NCBI RefSeq assembly: GCF_001908185.1
Contig: NZ_LGHM01000021.1
Span: 44,105-108,104, forward strand
Length of the DNA: 64,000 bases
DNA from: Bradyrhizobium sp. AS23.2
Lineage (GTDB): Bacteria > Pseudomonadota > Alphaproteobacteria > Rhizobiales > Xanthobacteraceae
Direction of reading: 5' to 3'
Shown here: positions 8,318 to 16,325 of the stretch, in pieces
Layout: the number at the start of each line of letters is the position of its first letter
Numbering within the stretch: position 1 is the stretch's first letter
Made by a program: the position numbers and the translations under genes
Notes under the pieces: model-generated
Database searches by the model: none
Seen by the model: only the letters and a program-made list of their open reading frames with translations
Told to the model about the DNA's origin: nothing

Positions 8318-9295
8318 TCACTCGCCCGGCGCGATGGCATTGCTTGGCGTGGGCCGGTCGGTGATCTGCTGACCGAACAGGCTGCCGATCAGCTCGACCG
8401 CGGTGCGCGCGGTGCGGCCGCGCTCGTCGAGGAACGGATTGAGCTCGACGATGTCGACCGATCCTACCACCCCGGAATCGTGCAGCAGCTCCATGATCAA
8501 ATGCGCCTCGCGATAGGTCGCCCCGCCCGGCACCGTGGTGCCGACACCCGGCGCCACACATGGATCGAGAAAATCGACGTCGAAGCTGACATGCAGCACG
8601 CCATTGCTCGCTTTGACCCGCTCGATGACGCGCCGGATCAAAACGGCGACGCCGAACTCGTCGATCTGGCGCATGTCGACAACCCTGATCCGGCGCGTGC
8701 GCATCAACTCCTTCTCGAGCTTGTCGATCGAACGCGCGCCGAACAGATCGAGCCTGTCAGGATCGATCGAGGAGCGCGGATCGTCGCCTAGCAGGCCGTC
8801 GAGGCCCGGCTCGCCGCACAGAAACGCCGCCGACATGCCGTGCATGTTCGCGGTGATCGTCGTCTCCGGCGTATTGTAATCGGCATGCGCATCGAGCCAG
8901 AGCACGAACAGCTCGCGCCCGCGCTCCTGCCAATGACGCGCCATCGCATTGGCCGAGCCCATGGACAGCGTGTGGTCGCCGCCGAGAAAGATCGGGAGCG
9001 CGCCGGTTTTCGCAATCTCATAACCTCTGCGGCTCAGCACGCGCGTCCAGCGCTGAATTTCGCGGTAGTGATTGGCCTTTTCGGGCGGCCTGTCAGCAAG
9101 GTCTGCGATCTCGGCCACGGAGAGATCGCCGAAGTCGACGACTTCGAAATCCAGGCTTTCGAGCAGTGTCGTGAGGCCGGCGGTGCGCAGCGCCGCAGGG
9201 CCCATCAGGGTGCCGCGCTGCGAAGCTCCCATATCGATGGGCGCGCCCAGCAACGCGATGCGCCGGGCTCGATCCGTCATGGTTCGATCGGTCAC
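8318..9295 (-). CDS. arginase
   Basis: A 325-aa manganese ureohydrolase, arginine to ornithine plus urea. The metal-site motifs are all present: LGGDHTLSMGSA, LWLDAHADYNTPETT and HVSFDVDFLDPCVAPG, plus VDIVELNPFLDERGRTA. The N-terminus IALLGAPIDMGASQRGTLMG is typical of arginase rather than agmatinase. GTG 9295 is preceded by GGGAGA; ATG 9280 is an alternative. The gene stands alone on the minus strand. Confidence 0.9.
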   Translation of the reverse strand: MTDRTMTDRARRIALLGAPIDMGASQRGTLMGPAALRTAGLTTLLESLDFEVVDFGDLSVAEIADLADRPPEKANHYREIQRWTRVLSRRGYEIAKTGALPIFLGGDHTLSMGSANAMARHWQERGRELFVLWLDAHADYNTPETTITANMHGMSAAFLCGEPGLDGLLGDDPRSSIDPDRLDLFGARSIDKLEKELMRTRRIRVVDMRQIDEFGVAVLIRRVIERVKASNGVLHVSFDVDFLDPCVAPGVGTTVPGGATYREAHLIMELLHDSGVVGSVDIVELNPFLDERGRTARTAVELIGSLFGQQITDRPTPSNAIAPGE

Positions 9296-9418
9296 GGCTG
9301 TCTCCCGAGATCAGCAAGGTTCAGCCAGCCTAACAGAGATTCGCATCCGTCGTCGCACGGGGATCGCTCCGCCCCCCGCCCGCAGGAACAAAATCCCGCG
9401 CGCCGAATTGCACATCCA

Positions 9419-9525
9419 AGGCCGGCACCCGCCGTAAGACCACGGCGCCTGTAGCGGATAGCCAAAGGTCGTCAGACCCGCTGTTCAGAACGAGCGCTCG
9501 CGCGGATAGCCAAAGGTGCCGGCCT
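9419..9525. repeat. small inverted-repeat element with internal direct repeats
   Basis: Perfect 11-base inverted arms AGGCCGGCACC (9419..9429) and GGTGCCGGCCT (9515..9525) bound the element. It also holds a 16-base direct repeat GCGGATAGCCAAAGGT at 9454..9469 and 9502..9517. It lies between arginase and the next plus-strand gene. It may be a small non-autonomous repeat or a structured RNA; nothing decides. Confidence 0.4.
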
Positions 9526-9555
9526 CCATCATATTGTCTGACCTGGAGTTCGCGC

Positions 9556-9819
9556 TTGAGCACGGAAATACCGCAGCCCACTCCCCAACCCGGCATGGCC
9601 GAGCGCGCCATCGATGCGGCGACGGATGTATCCCGCACGATCGGAGAAGTCGCCGGCGGTTTGCATGCAGCCGTCGACCGTCTCACAGTCGCGATCGAGG
9701 AAGCGCGAAAGCCCGGCCGGCCACTCGCGACAGTCGCGGCGATCACGCGCGAGGCACCCTTGGCCAGTCTCTTCGTGGCCTTCCTGTTCGGCGTCGCGGT
9801 GGCGCGCCGGCGCTCGTGA
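9556..9819 (+). CDS. small protein with C-terminal membrane helix, 87 aa
   Basis: TTG start at 9556 with GGAG seven bases upstream. The protein has a helical N-terminal part (MAERAIDAATDVSRTIGEVA, then GGLHAAVDRLTVAIEEARK) and a C-terminal membrane segment capped by arginines (LASLFVAFLFGVAVARRRS). The layout resembles ElaB/YqjD-type ribosome- or membrane-anchored stress proteins, but the motif match is too weak to name it. Confidence 0.6.
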   Translation: MSTEIPQPTPQPGMAERAIDAATDVSRTIGEVAGGLHAAVDRLTVAIEEARKPGRPLATVAAITREAPLASLFVAFLFGVAVARRRS

Positions 9820-9874
9820 CTGGATACGCGACAGTCCAGGCGGCGTCGACGACGGCGCGCTCGGCCGCCAGAAA

Positions 9875-10030
9875 CTACTGCTCGAATGCTTCCGCTTGCA
9901 TCGGACGGCCGAAGAAATAACCCTGCCCTTTCTCGCATCCCATGCTGACGAGGAAATCGGCCGTGGCGCGATTCTCGATTCCCTCGGCCACGACCGGCGG
10001 CGCGCCACCGGCCCGGGCGATAGCGCAGCC
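9875..10030 (-). pseudogene. 3' remnant of an EAL-domain (c-di-GMP phosphodiesterase) gene
   Basis: The minus-strand frame ending at TAG 9875..9877 reads AIARAGGAPPVVAEGIENRA, then TADFLVSMGCEKGQGYFFGR, then PMQAEAFEQ. This is the end of an EAL domain (VVAEGVE and GCxxxQGYxFxxP motifs). Nothing upstream on this strand continues the domain: a different gene's sequence starts there on the other strand. Only about the last 50 residues remain. Confidence 0.7.
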
Positions 10031-10360
10031 GAGATCAGTGGCAACAACGACGGCTCGCTCGAACTGCGCTTCGACCAGAAGCTCAATTTCCGCTACTGGA
10101 CCGGCTACCAGCTCTACGCGTTCGGGGACGCTGGCGCAGTCTGAAACGACGGTTACCGGCTAAGCGACGACCTGTCGCTGACATCAGCCGGAGCCGGTGC
10201 ACGGTTCTTTCTGTGGGAGGATCTCCAGGCTGATCACGGCGTGGCCGTCCCTCTGAGCTACCAGGCGCCGGACAATGAGCGCCGCAGCCCGCGCTTCCCG
10301 TTCACACTGTCGAGCGCGCTCCGGCTCTGCCCCGAACGCGGCAAGTCCGGCTGCCTCTAA
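10019..10360 (+). pseudogene. 3' remnant of a TpsB (FhaC/ShlB-type) outer-membrane transporter with a stop
   Basis: The plus-strand frame reads LELRFDQKLNFRYWTGYQLY, then AFGDAGAV, TGA at 10142..10144, then in the same frame NDGYRLSDDLSLTSAGAGAR, FFLWEDLQADHGVAVPLSYQ and FTLSSALRLCPERGKSGCL to TAA at 10360. This is the last beta-strand region of two-partner secretion transporters. The TGA sits where a Trp (TGG) is expected. The 5' part is absent; the remnant begins where the EAL remnant on the other strand ends. Confidence 0.7.
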
Positions 10361-10497
10361 CCCTTGTCCTTCGCGCGACCGACCGGCATACGGCCCTTTT
10401 GAGGGCTTGCTCACAGACTTGCCTAAATTTAATCCCGTAGCCTGCTCACGATCGCTCGCATGACCATGTTCAGTCAAAAGTGATCTGGGACGGAACC

Positions 10498-11324
10498 ATG
10501 AAGAGGGTGTTTGCAATCCTGGCGTTTCTCTGCGTCCTCGGCGCCGGCGAATATTTTGTCGTCAGCCGGCTCGCGATCCGGCATGAGACTTTGACCCTGT
10601 TTGACGCCTCGCGTCAGCGGCCGGTCTCGGTCGAGATCTCCGTGCGGCGCGATTACGAGACCAAGGCCAATCTCGGCCTTTGGAAGCTTCCCCTTGCCAT
10701 CATCAGCAACGGCAACACCGTCAAGGCCACCGAGTACTCCTTCCTCGCCAACGTGCTCGCGGCGCGCGGCTATCTCGTTGCCAGCATCCAGCAGGACCTG
10801 CCCAGCGATCCACCGCTGATGACCCATGTCGGCCAGCAATATGTCGGCGCGAGGTCTATATGCGCTGCGAGGCCAACATTCTTTACGTGCTGGGCATACT
10901 GAAGAGCCGGCAGGAGAACGCCGACTACGACCACATCACCCTCGTCGGCCATTCCAACGGCGGCGACGTGTCGATGTATGTCGCCCATCAGCATCCGGAG
11001 ATGGTGTCGAAGGTGATCACGCTCGACAATCTGCGGGTGCCCTTCGTGCTCAGCGACAACATGAAGATCCTGTCGTTCCGCTCCAAGGATCCGCACTTCC
11101 AGACCGACCCCGGCGTATTGCCAACGCCGGAAGAGGCAAAGGCTCTCGGCATCGACATCGTCCACACCGGCGCGCAGCACACCGATATGAGCGACCGCGG
11201 TCCCGACGCGGTCAAGCAGAAGATCCAGGCGACGCTCGATCGCTTCCTGCGTGACAGTGCCAGCAGCGCGCTCGCGCCGGCCGACACGAAAAGCCCGATG
11301 ATCATGAATCCCGGAGACTATTAG
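10498..11324 (+). pseudogene. alpha/beta hydrolase, frameshifted
   Basis: ATG 10498 begins with a signal/anchor (VFAILAFLCVLGAGEYFVVS). The first frame carries LGLWKLPLAIISNGNTVKAT and LAARGYLVASIQQDLPSDPP. Near 10847-10857 the frame changes, and the second frame gives EVYMRCEANILYVLGILKSR, the nucleophile elbow GHSNGGD, and late GAQHTDMSDRG with the catalytic His. A loss of one or four bases around gtcggcgcgag explains the break. The total of 827 bases is not a multiple of three. By fold it is an exported serine hydrolase; the substrate is unknown. Confidence 0.65.
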
Positions 11325-11402
11325 CCGGGAACCCTTTGCGGCAGATCAAGGCAGCTCCAGGCCGGCCATGATAGCAACGGCCTTACAAGCTCGGAGAGGC
11401 AC

Positions 11403-11594
11403 GTGTCGCACTATATCGAAAGCCTTGATACGAAAAGCCTTGATACGGCAAGCCCTGATACGACAAGCCTTGGCCTGCCCGCCGCGAGGACGCCGGGATT
11501 CGTGCGGCATCTCTATCGTTCGGCCCGAAGGCTGCTGCGGTCGATCATCGCCCGCATCGATCTCTCCCAATTTCCAGGATCGTGTTGCGGATGA
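11403..11594 (+). CDS. short protein with 5-residue tandem repeats
   Basis: GTG 11403 follows GGAGAGG at good distance. The protein reads MSHYIESLDTKSLDTASPDT then TSLGLPAARTPGFVRHLYRS, ending RRLLRSIIARIDLSQFPGSC. The SLDTx repeat is encoded by the 15-base DNA repeat at 11420..11473. The basic Arg-rich C-terminal half resembles DUF1127-like small rhizobial proteins only in general style. The last residues may be shifted, since another frame reads on toward the next gene. Confidence 0.35.
   Translation: MSHYIESLDTKSLDTASPDTTSLGLPAARTPGFVRHLYRSARRLLRSIIARIDLSQFPGSCCG
11420..11473 (+). repeat. 15-base tandem repeat, about 3.6 copies
   Basis: The unit AAGCCTTGATACGAA recurs at 11420, 11435 and 11450 with small changes, plus a partial copy from 11465. 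The period of 15 keeps the reading frame and encodes SLDTx in the short gene that spans it. Confidence 0.6.
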
Positions 11595-11631
11595 GCATGG
11601 TGACCGCAAGCGAGCGCAGGAAGGTTGCCTG

Positions 11632-11952
11632 ATGCACCGGCATTTGAAACGAATTTGCCTTCCGCTTGCCGTGGCCTCGAGCTTCGGCACGTCGTGCGCT
11701 CTCGCCGCCGACGCCAATCACGGCGCCGACCTCGCCAAGCGCTGGTGTGCGAGCTGCCATGTCGTGACCAGTGGCCAGACCACGGCGAGCGCCGACGTCC
11801 CTTCCTTTGCATCGGTTGCGCGCAGGCCGGACTTCAGTCCAGAGAGGCTCGCGTTCTTCCTGCTCGACCCGCATCCGAAGATGCCGAACTTTCCCCTCAG
11901 CCGGATCGAAGCCGCCGACATCGCGGCCTATATCGGATCGCTGCGTCCGTAA
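11632..11952 (+). CDS. small c-type cytochrome, 106 aa
   Basis: ATG 11632 is preceded by AGGAAGG. The N-terminus (LKRICLPLAVASSFGTSCAL) is a signal peptide, followed by one haem motif CASCH (AKRWCASCHVVTSGQ). MPNFPLS supplies a likely axial Met and the C-terminal helix is IEAADIAAYIGSLRP. It is a monohaem class I cytochrome of the periplasm. The upstream frame is open to 11368 but carries no signal, so the short start is preferred. No oxidase or dehydrogenase is adjacent. Confidence 0.8.
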   Translation: MHRHLKRICLPLAVASSFGTSCALAADANHGADLAKRWCASCHVVTSGQTTASADVPSFASVARRPDFSPERLAFFLLDPHPKMPNFPLSRIEAADIAAYIGSLRP

Positions 11953-12145
11953 GTCACCGGCCCATCGCGATACCCGCCACAAAGTGCAAATCCCTGCCGG
12001 AAGACCGGCAGGGATCAGCAGAAAGGATGATGGACGGCGAATGGGAACCATTCGATGGTCCATCATGGACCTGCGCGAGCATCGAAGTGCGGATCGCCTC
12101 GCTACGCAAGATCAGTCTGCAGGCACGTAGCGCGCACGCCAGGAA

Positions 12146-12487
12146 TCAGGATTTGCCCTTGCCCGGTTGCATGAAATTGCCGGTCATCTGGCGCATGTGG
12201 TCCCCGGCACTGGTGAACTGACTGCGCAGGAAATCGGACTGGATTCGCATCGCCTCCTGAAGGTCGGTGGCATGAACAAGCTTGCGTGCATGCTCGAACG
12301 CCGACTTCATGTTCTGCTCGGTGAAAGCAAGCGCCTGCTTCGACACCTCCGTGCCGGAGCCTGGAACGGACGACATCGATTTGGTGGCGGCCTCGAAAAA
12401 CATGCCGAATGCCTTTTCCGCCTGGTCGATCGTCTTCTCGGCCAAGTCGCGCAGTTCGGCCGGAACTTCGAGCTTCGGTTCGATCAT
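12146..12487 (-). CDS. phasin family protein, 113 aa
   Basis: An all-helical protein (VPAELRDLAEKTIDQAEKAF, FTEQNMKSAFEHARKLVHAT, LQEAMRIQSDFLRSQFTSAG) with the phasin pattern. ATG 12487 has GGAGGAG upstream. Phasins coat polyhydroxyalkanoate granules or act in related stress roles. The C-terminus MQPGKGKS is short and basic. No PHA synthase or depolymerase lies in the window. Confidence 0.8.
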   Translation of the reverse strand: MIEPKLEVPAELRDLAEKTIDQAEKAFGMFFEAATKSMSSVPGSGTEVSKQALAFTEQNMKSAFEHARKLVHATDLQEAMRIQSDFLRSQFTSAGDHMRQMTGNFMQPGKGKS

Positions 12488-12632
12488 GGTCGCACTCCTC
12501 CCTTTTTTTCAACTGAATACCACACTTGCCTGATCGCGTTCCAGCGGTCTGCCTTGGGGCAGACGTTGCCCGGCGTTCCGGGATCCGGCGGGAAAGCGAG
12601 GGAGAAGGCGTAGCGCCGGCGCGCGGCCTGGC

Positions 12633-12818
12633 TCAGGACAGGGGGCGCTCGGGAAGTGCTTCTTCGGTAGCGAGGTCTTCGACGAGCTTGATCACCTCGA
12701 AACGCTGTCGCGGCTCAAGCTTCAGAAACGCGCGAAGCAGGCGCAGGCTTTCGACGGTACCGCTCGCAGGCGCGCCGAGCTTGAGGTGCAGTTCAGCCGC
12801 GAAATTGAGGTTCTTCAT
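12633..12818 (-). CDS. hypothetical protein, 61 aa
   Basis: MKNLNFAAELHLKLGAPASG, then TVESLRLLRAFLKLEPRQRF, then EVIKLVEDLATEEALPERPL. A small soluble helical protein. The ATG at 12818 has AGGTG upstream; the longer frame to 12926 is not favoured. No family is recognised, but the regular hydrophobic spacing of the helices supports coding. Confidence 0.5.
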   Translation of the reverse strand: MKNLNFAAELHLKLGAPASGTVESLRLLRAFLKLEPRQRFEVIKLVEDLATEEALPERPLS

Positions 12819-13222
12819 CTCGCACCTATGAATCTCGCACCCATGACAAGTATCGGTCTTTGTGATCCTGTCGTCGAGGTCCCGCTCAAGACCCGAACGC
12901 CATAGCCCGACGCCATGGTTGACCACAAACTCTCGGCTGGCGGCCCCGGAGGGTTACCGGGCCGAACGACATGTCCGAACGGACAGGCTCAACCCAACAA
13001 GTTGCACTTATGCCAAAGAACAACCCTTCCGGCAAGCCCAACCAGTGGCGTAGTGATGCTTCGCATGCATCGCGCCACGGCAATTCCCGATAACAGGAAT
13101 ATGGACCGCCGTCACCCACCTGCGTCAAGAAGCTGCATCCACACGCGCACAGCCTTGATCGCAGTCAACCGGCGCGACGTTTCACCATGTTTCTGATGTG
13201 AACGGACATCGGCTGACGCGAA
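12819..13222. other. intergenic region, nothing clear
   Basis: About 400 bases between two minus-strand genes. Open frames here lack ribosome-binding sites and family motifs. No hairpin with a T-run and no convincing promoter was seen. Confidence 0.35.
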
Positions 13223-13687
13223 TTAGCGCTTCTTCAGCGTATACACGTAATTGTTGAGTCCGACCTCGGCGGTTGTCTCGTCGACGAAATGAACGTCGAT
13301 CTCGCAGCCGGTCTCCAGCGTCTTGATCACGGCACCGGTGAAGCCGAGGGAGGCGGCAATCGCCTTCGGATCGGACTTCTTGTCGGCACGTTGCATCTCG
13401 TCGAATGCGCCCTGGAAGATCATGTCAGGACCATAATCCGTCACCTTGTACTGCGGCCTGGCGCAGGCAAAGGGACGAGGCCCTGAGATCTCTCTCGCCT
13501 TGAAGACGACCGCCCGTCCCATCAGCCGCGCCCGCTCGGTATCGTCAGGCTTGCGTTGCGGATCGGCCCATGGCGCGACCACAGCGGTCGTGAATGTCCA
13601 GCTTCCGACGTAGAACTGATCGCCGGCCAGGGCAGTGCCTGCGATACCCAGCGACACCAGAAGGCAAGCGATGCCGGTGAATTTCAT
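13223..13687 (-). CDS. exported hypothetical protein, 154 aa
   Basis: ATG 13687 with GAGGGG upstream. The signal peptide MKFTGIACLLVSLGIAGTAL ends with cleavage after ALA. The mature protein has DQFYVGSWTFTTAVVAPWAD, a probable disulfide pair (FACARPQYK and LETGCEIDVHF), and ends VGLNNYVYTLKKR. It looks like a small periplasmic beta-rich protein. Function unknown. Confidence 0.65.
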   Translation of the reverse strand: MKFTGIACLLVSLGIAGTALAGDQFYVGSWTFTTAVVAPWADPQRKPDDTERARLMGRAVVFKAREISGPRPFACARPQYKVTDYGPDMIFQGAFDEMQRADKKSDPKAIAASLGFTGAVIKTLETGCEIDVHFVDETTAEVGLNNYVYTLKKR

Positions 13688-13886
13688 CTGACGAATCCCC
13701 TCGAGCTCCCGGCTTGGACGCATGTCTTCGCATCGAGGTTCATCGGCCCCGCTTATATTTCCGCCCATGAACCGTTGTTGAGGTGCGAACGACCAAGTGG
13801 TTGCGAAACGGCCACGCAGATCACGGGCGCCATGGCTGATGGACACTCACCGATTCGGGCGCGCGTCAGCACCAAAGGACGACGGC

Positions 13887-14243
13887 ATGCTTTCTCGCTG
13901 CGATCTCATCAAGGGCGCCGCGGTCGCGCTTCTCACCCTCTCGATACAAGGCGCATGGGCGCAGGAAACCAAGATGAACCTGTTCAAGATCGTCACCATC
14001 AAGGACGAAATCGTCATCGGCTTGTCGGCGGAGGAGCTTCAAGCGCTCGGCGGCAATGATGCGAGCGCGGTTGCTCATGCGCTGGCACAGAAGGGCGATC
14101 TCACGGTCTGGCAGTATAACGTGCACCGCGGCCCGAACGGTGAATTGCAGCAGGCGCCGACCACCAGGATCGGGCTTTTGGCCAACGCCGCGCTTCGGGT
14201 CGAGCCCTATACGACGCCTTACCAGATCGTACCGCATCCGTAA
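13887..14243 (+). CDS. exported hypothetical protein, 118 aa
   Basis: ATG 13887 follows AAGGACG. The signal peptide is LIKGAAVALLTLSIQGAWAQ. The mature part (MNLFKIVTIKDEIVIGLSAE, ELQALGGNDASAVAHALAQK, GDLTVWQYNVHRGPNGELQQ) forms a compact alpha/beta domain without cysteines. It diverges from the exported gene at 13223..13687 with about 200 bases between. Function unknown. Confidence 0.6.
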   Translation: MLSRCDLIKGAAVALLTLSIQGAWAQETKMNLFKIVTIKDEIVIGLSAEELQALGGNDASAVAHALAQKGDLTVWQYNVHRGPNGELQQAPTTRIGLLANAALRVEPYTTPYQIVPHP

Positions 14244-14289
14244 GCAGCAGACTGGCCCGCCGGCGGCCGAAACCGCTGGCGTGCCGTCG

Positions 14290-14865
14290 TCATCTGCGCC
14301 GCTCTGCACGCTGTGTCCGGGTTTCCGTCGCAAAGCCGTAGATCAGCGCCAGCCGGTCCAGGCATTCACGAAAACGTCGCGCAAAATAGTCATTCCAGCG
14401 CTGGGTGCGGACGGCGCGGCGCTGTCCGATCTGGTCCATGGTCAGCCCCAGCACCAGCACGTCATGCACTAGCGCCGCCCCGTCCGTGCCGAGCTCGCGT
14501 TCCACCCGATTCAGCCGCAGCACCGCCTGGCGCTGGCTCTCGGTGACAGGCTCGCGTGTGCGCGCGCCGTCGACATATTCGCGGGTCGGATCCATTGCTT
14601 GAGGCCCCCGTTCCGCCCTCTCCCAATCGTTCTGATAGGCGCGCCCGCCGCGATATTGCGCCTCGTCGATCTGGTGGTGCGAGTGCAACCGGCCGAGCGG
14701 ATCGCTGCGGATCGAGCGGATGGCGACAATCTTCTCGCCCGGATCGAGGGCCAGGGGATTGTCCACCTCGACCTCCACCATCTCGGCATTGAACGGCACG
14801 TCGCGCGACCGCCGGTCGTAGATATTCGCCAACTTGTAGGACTTGTTGCGTCGGGCACGCGCCAT
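14290..14865 (-). CDS. hypothetical protein with C-terminal helical (HTH-like) region, 191 aa
   Basis: ATG 14865 with AAGGAG. The N-terminal half is basic then beta-like (RRNKSYKLANIYDRRSRDVP, VEVEVDNPLALDPGEKIVAI). The C-terminal half is helical (QAVLRLNRVERELGTDGAAL, VHDVLVLGLTMDQIGQRRAV, NDYFARRFRECLDRLALIYG), resembling sigma-like or phage DNA-packaging HTH arrangements. It lies 46 bases from the end of gcrA on the same strand. It probably belongs to the same phage-derived module. Confidence 0.6.
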   Translation of the reverse strand: MARARRNKSYKLANIYDRRSRDVPFNAEMVEVEVDNPLALDPGEKIVAIRSIRSDPLGRLHSHHQIDEAQYRGGRAYQNDWERAERGPQAMDPTREYVDGARTREPVTESQRQAVLRLNRVERELGTDGAALVHDVLVLGLTMDQIGQRRAVRTQRWNDYFARRFRECLDRLALIYGFATETRTQRAERRR

Positions 14866-14911
14866 TCGGAGACTCCTTGGGAAATTGACGATTAAATGGG
14901 TCGCCGCTCCG

Positions 14912-15442
14912 TCAGGCAGCGGAGATCAACCTCAGCACGACGGGACCGGCGACGCGGGTGGACGCACCTCCAGACCGGCGCGTCAGGCGCGCATGCGGCG
15001 TGCAATAGCTCGAGTCCGGCTGGCGCGGACGGCCGCAGAAGGTGATCTCCTCCCCGTCCTTGTCGCCGCCATAGGGATAACGGCAGTCGTCGGGCGCAAG
15101 TTCGACCAGCGAGATCAGGCGCGGCTGGACGCCGACGCAGCGCAACTTGACGGGTGCGGGCTTCAGCGCGGATTTCGGCGGCAGGTTCAGGTTCGGTAAC
15201 GCGGAGCGATGCGGGGAAATAAGACAGGCTCCAGACGGCAAAGACGGCACGATCGACGGACTCATCATCGGCGCCGACGCGATGAGCCCCAGCCGCTTGG
15301 CGCGGCCGGCCACCGCATTGCGCGAGTAAGCTGCTCCAAACCTTGCATTAATCTGCCGTCCGATCTCCGCATAAGACATTCCCTTGAGAAAATACTCGCG
15401 AAGCGCGTCGGAGTGCTCCGACGGCCAATGGCCCGGTTCCAT
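14912..15442 (-). CDS. gcrA: GcrA family cell-cycle/phage-type regulator
   Basis: The N-terminal helix-turn-helix MEPGHWPSEHSDALREYFLK, then GMSYAEIGRQINARFGAAYS and RNAVAGRAKRLG, is the GcrA DNA-binding domain. The C-terminal region has DCRYPYGGDKDGEEITFCGR and SSYCTPHARL, a Cys/His metal-like cluster typical of the family. GcrA binds methylated GANTC sites together with sigma-70 RNA polymerase to activate genes. ATG 15442 starts the conserved domain; the frame extends to 15499. It diverges from the S24 repressor across 167 bases. Because of that context this is probably a phage-type paralogue and not necessarily the housekeeping copy. Confidence 0.85.
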   Translation of the reverse strand: MEPGHWPSEHSDALREYFLKGMSYAEIGRQINARFGAAYSRNAVAGRAKRLGLIASAPMMSPSIVPSLPSGACLISPHRSALPNLNLPPKSALKPAPVKLRCVGVQPRLISLVELAPDDCRYPYGGDKDGEEITFCGRPRQPDSSYCTPHARLTRRSGGASTRVAGPVVLRLISAA

Positions 15443-15498
15443 GCTGCTATCCCGTGATGCGCCTCCGCCGATCGCACGACCGGGAGACGGAACACACA

Positions 15499-15569
15499 TT
15501 CCGGTATTCCGAAGTCGAAGTCAAGCGACATTTCTGATATTCATAATTGCATCAATTCCGAATTTCGGA
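15499..15569. promoter_or_regulatory. operator half-sites and palindrome between gcrA and the S24 repressor
   Basis: TCCGAA-T-TTCGGA (15557..15569) is a perfect palindrome around one base, 40 bases before the repressor ATG. Further TTCCG half-sites lie at 15499..15503 and 15507..15513 (TTCCGAA). The same TTCCGA/TCGGAAA words recur downstream of the repressor (16232..16280). This supports one DNA-binding protein, probably the S24 repressor, acting at both places. Confidence 0.5.
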
Positions 15570-15609
15570 TTACAAGAGGCGGAACGATTGGCAATCGAGG
15601 GATATCAGC

Positions 15610-16218
15610 ATGTTGGACGTTGCGATGATCGAGCGAGGCCTCGAGAAGACGGGCAAGAGCAAGGGCGGCCTGGCAGCGGCTATGGGCGTGCGCCCCGGCG
15701 CGGTGTCGGAGATCCTCGGCGGCGAGCGCCTGGTGAAGGCCTCGGAAATTCTGCCGATCATGGAGTATCTTGAGCTCAATCTCGCGCCGATCATGGGCCG
15801 CGTCGGCGCCGGCGCGGTGATCGAGCCGGATTACGAGCAGGTCCCCCCGGAGGGGCTTGGCGACATCGCGCTGCCCTTCCCGATCATGGAAGAAACGGTC
15901 GCATTCGAGATCGTGGGCGATTCGATGTTGCCCAAATACGAGAGCGGCGACGTGATCGTGGTCTACAAGGACCAGCGCCATCCGCTGTCGAGCTTCTACG
16001 GCGAAGAGGCCGTGGTCCGGCTCAAGACCGGCGAGCGCTACCTGAAGACAATCGAACGGGGCAAATCCCCCTCCGTCGTCAATCTCACCAGCTTCAACGC
16101 CAAGCCGATCGTCGGCGTCAAGCTCGACTGGGTCGGAGAAATCTGCCTCTCCATGCCCAAGGGCCAGCTCGAGCGGCTGCGCGCCAAGTCGGCCCGCCCG
16201 CGCAAGAAGAGCAAGTAG
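15610..16218 (+). CDS. S24-family (LexA/CI-like) phage-type repressor
   Basis: A 202-aa protein with an N-terminal helix-turn-helix (KGGLAAAMGVRPGAVSEILG, about residues 18-45) and a C-terminal S24 self-cleavage domain. The domain has the catalytic Ser in EIVGDSMLPKYESGDVIVV (about S105) and a Lys in RLKTGERYLKTIER (K139 or K146). Such repressors dimerise and can be inactivated through RecA-stimulated cleavage. It lies between gcrA (divergent) and an 88-aa gene (same strand), with matching operator-like repeats on both sides. No phage structural genes are present. Confidence 0.85.
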   Translation: MLDVAMIERGLEKTGKSKGGLAAAMGVRPGAVSEILGGERLVKASEILPIMEYLELNLAPIMGRVGAGAVIEPDYEQVPPEGLGDIALPFPIMEETVAFEIVGDSMLPKYESGDVIVVYKDQRHPLSSFYGEEAVVRLKTGERYLKTIERGKSPSVVNLTSFNAKPIVGVKLDWVGEICLSMPKGQLERLRAKSARPRKKSK

Positions 16219-16231
16219 GCGATCCGCCGCA

Positions 16232-16285
16232 GATTTCCGATTTTTGGAAATCGGTCTTGACTTGATTCTGTTTTTCGGAAATACT
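16232..16285 (+). promoter_or_regulatory. operator-like inverted repeat and sigma-70 promoter for the 88-aa gene
   Basis: GATTTCC (16232..16238) and GGAAATC (16246..16252) form a perfect inverted repeat. Next comes TTGACT (-35, 16257..16262), 17 bases, then AATACT (-10, 16280..16285). A TTTCGGAAA half-site lies inside the spacer. The arrangement fits repression by the S24 protein encoded just upstream. Confidence 0.55.
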
Positions 16286-16319
16286 CTGCCGCACTCCGAC
16301 CACCGGGGCGCGGCAGAGT
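16283..16319 (+). promoter_or_regulatory. 5'-UTR hairpin next to the start of the 88-aa gene
   Basis: ACTCTGCCGC (16283..16292) pairs perfectly with GCGGCAGAGT (16310..16319), with a 17-base loop. The right arm holds the only AGAG-like ribosome-binding sequence before ATG 16326, so folding would hide it. If transcription starts near 16292 the left arm may be only partly transcribed, so the role depends on the true start site. Confidence 0.4.
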
Positions 16320-16325
16320 TGTTTC

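Noticed and set aside
11420..11473. Short tandem repeats as a possible CRISPR array
   Set aside because: The units are 15 bases with no spacers and lie inside a reading frame; not CRISPR.
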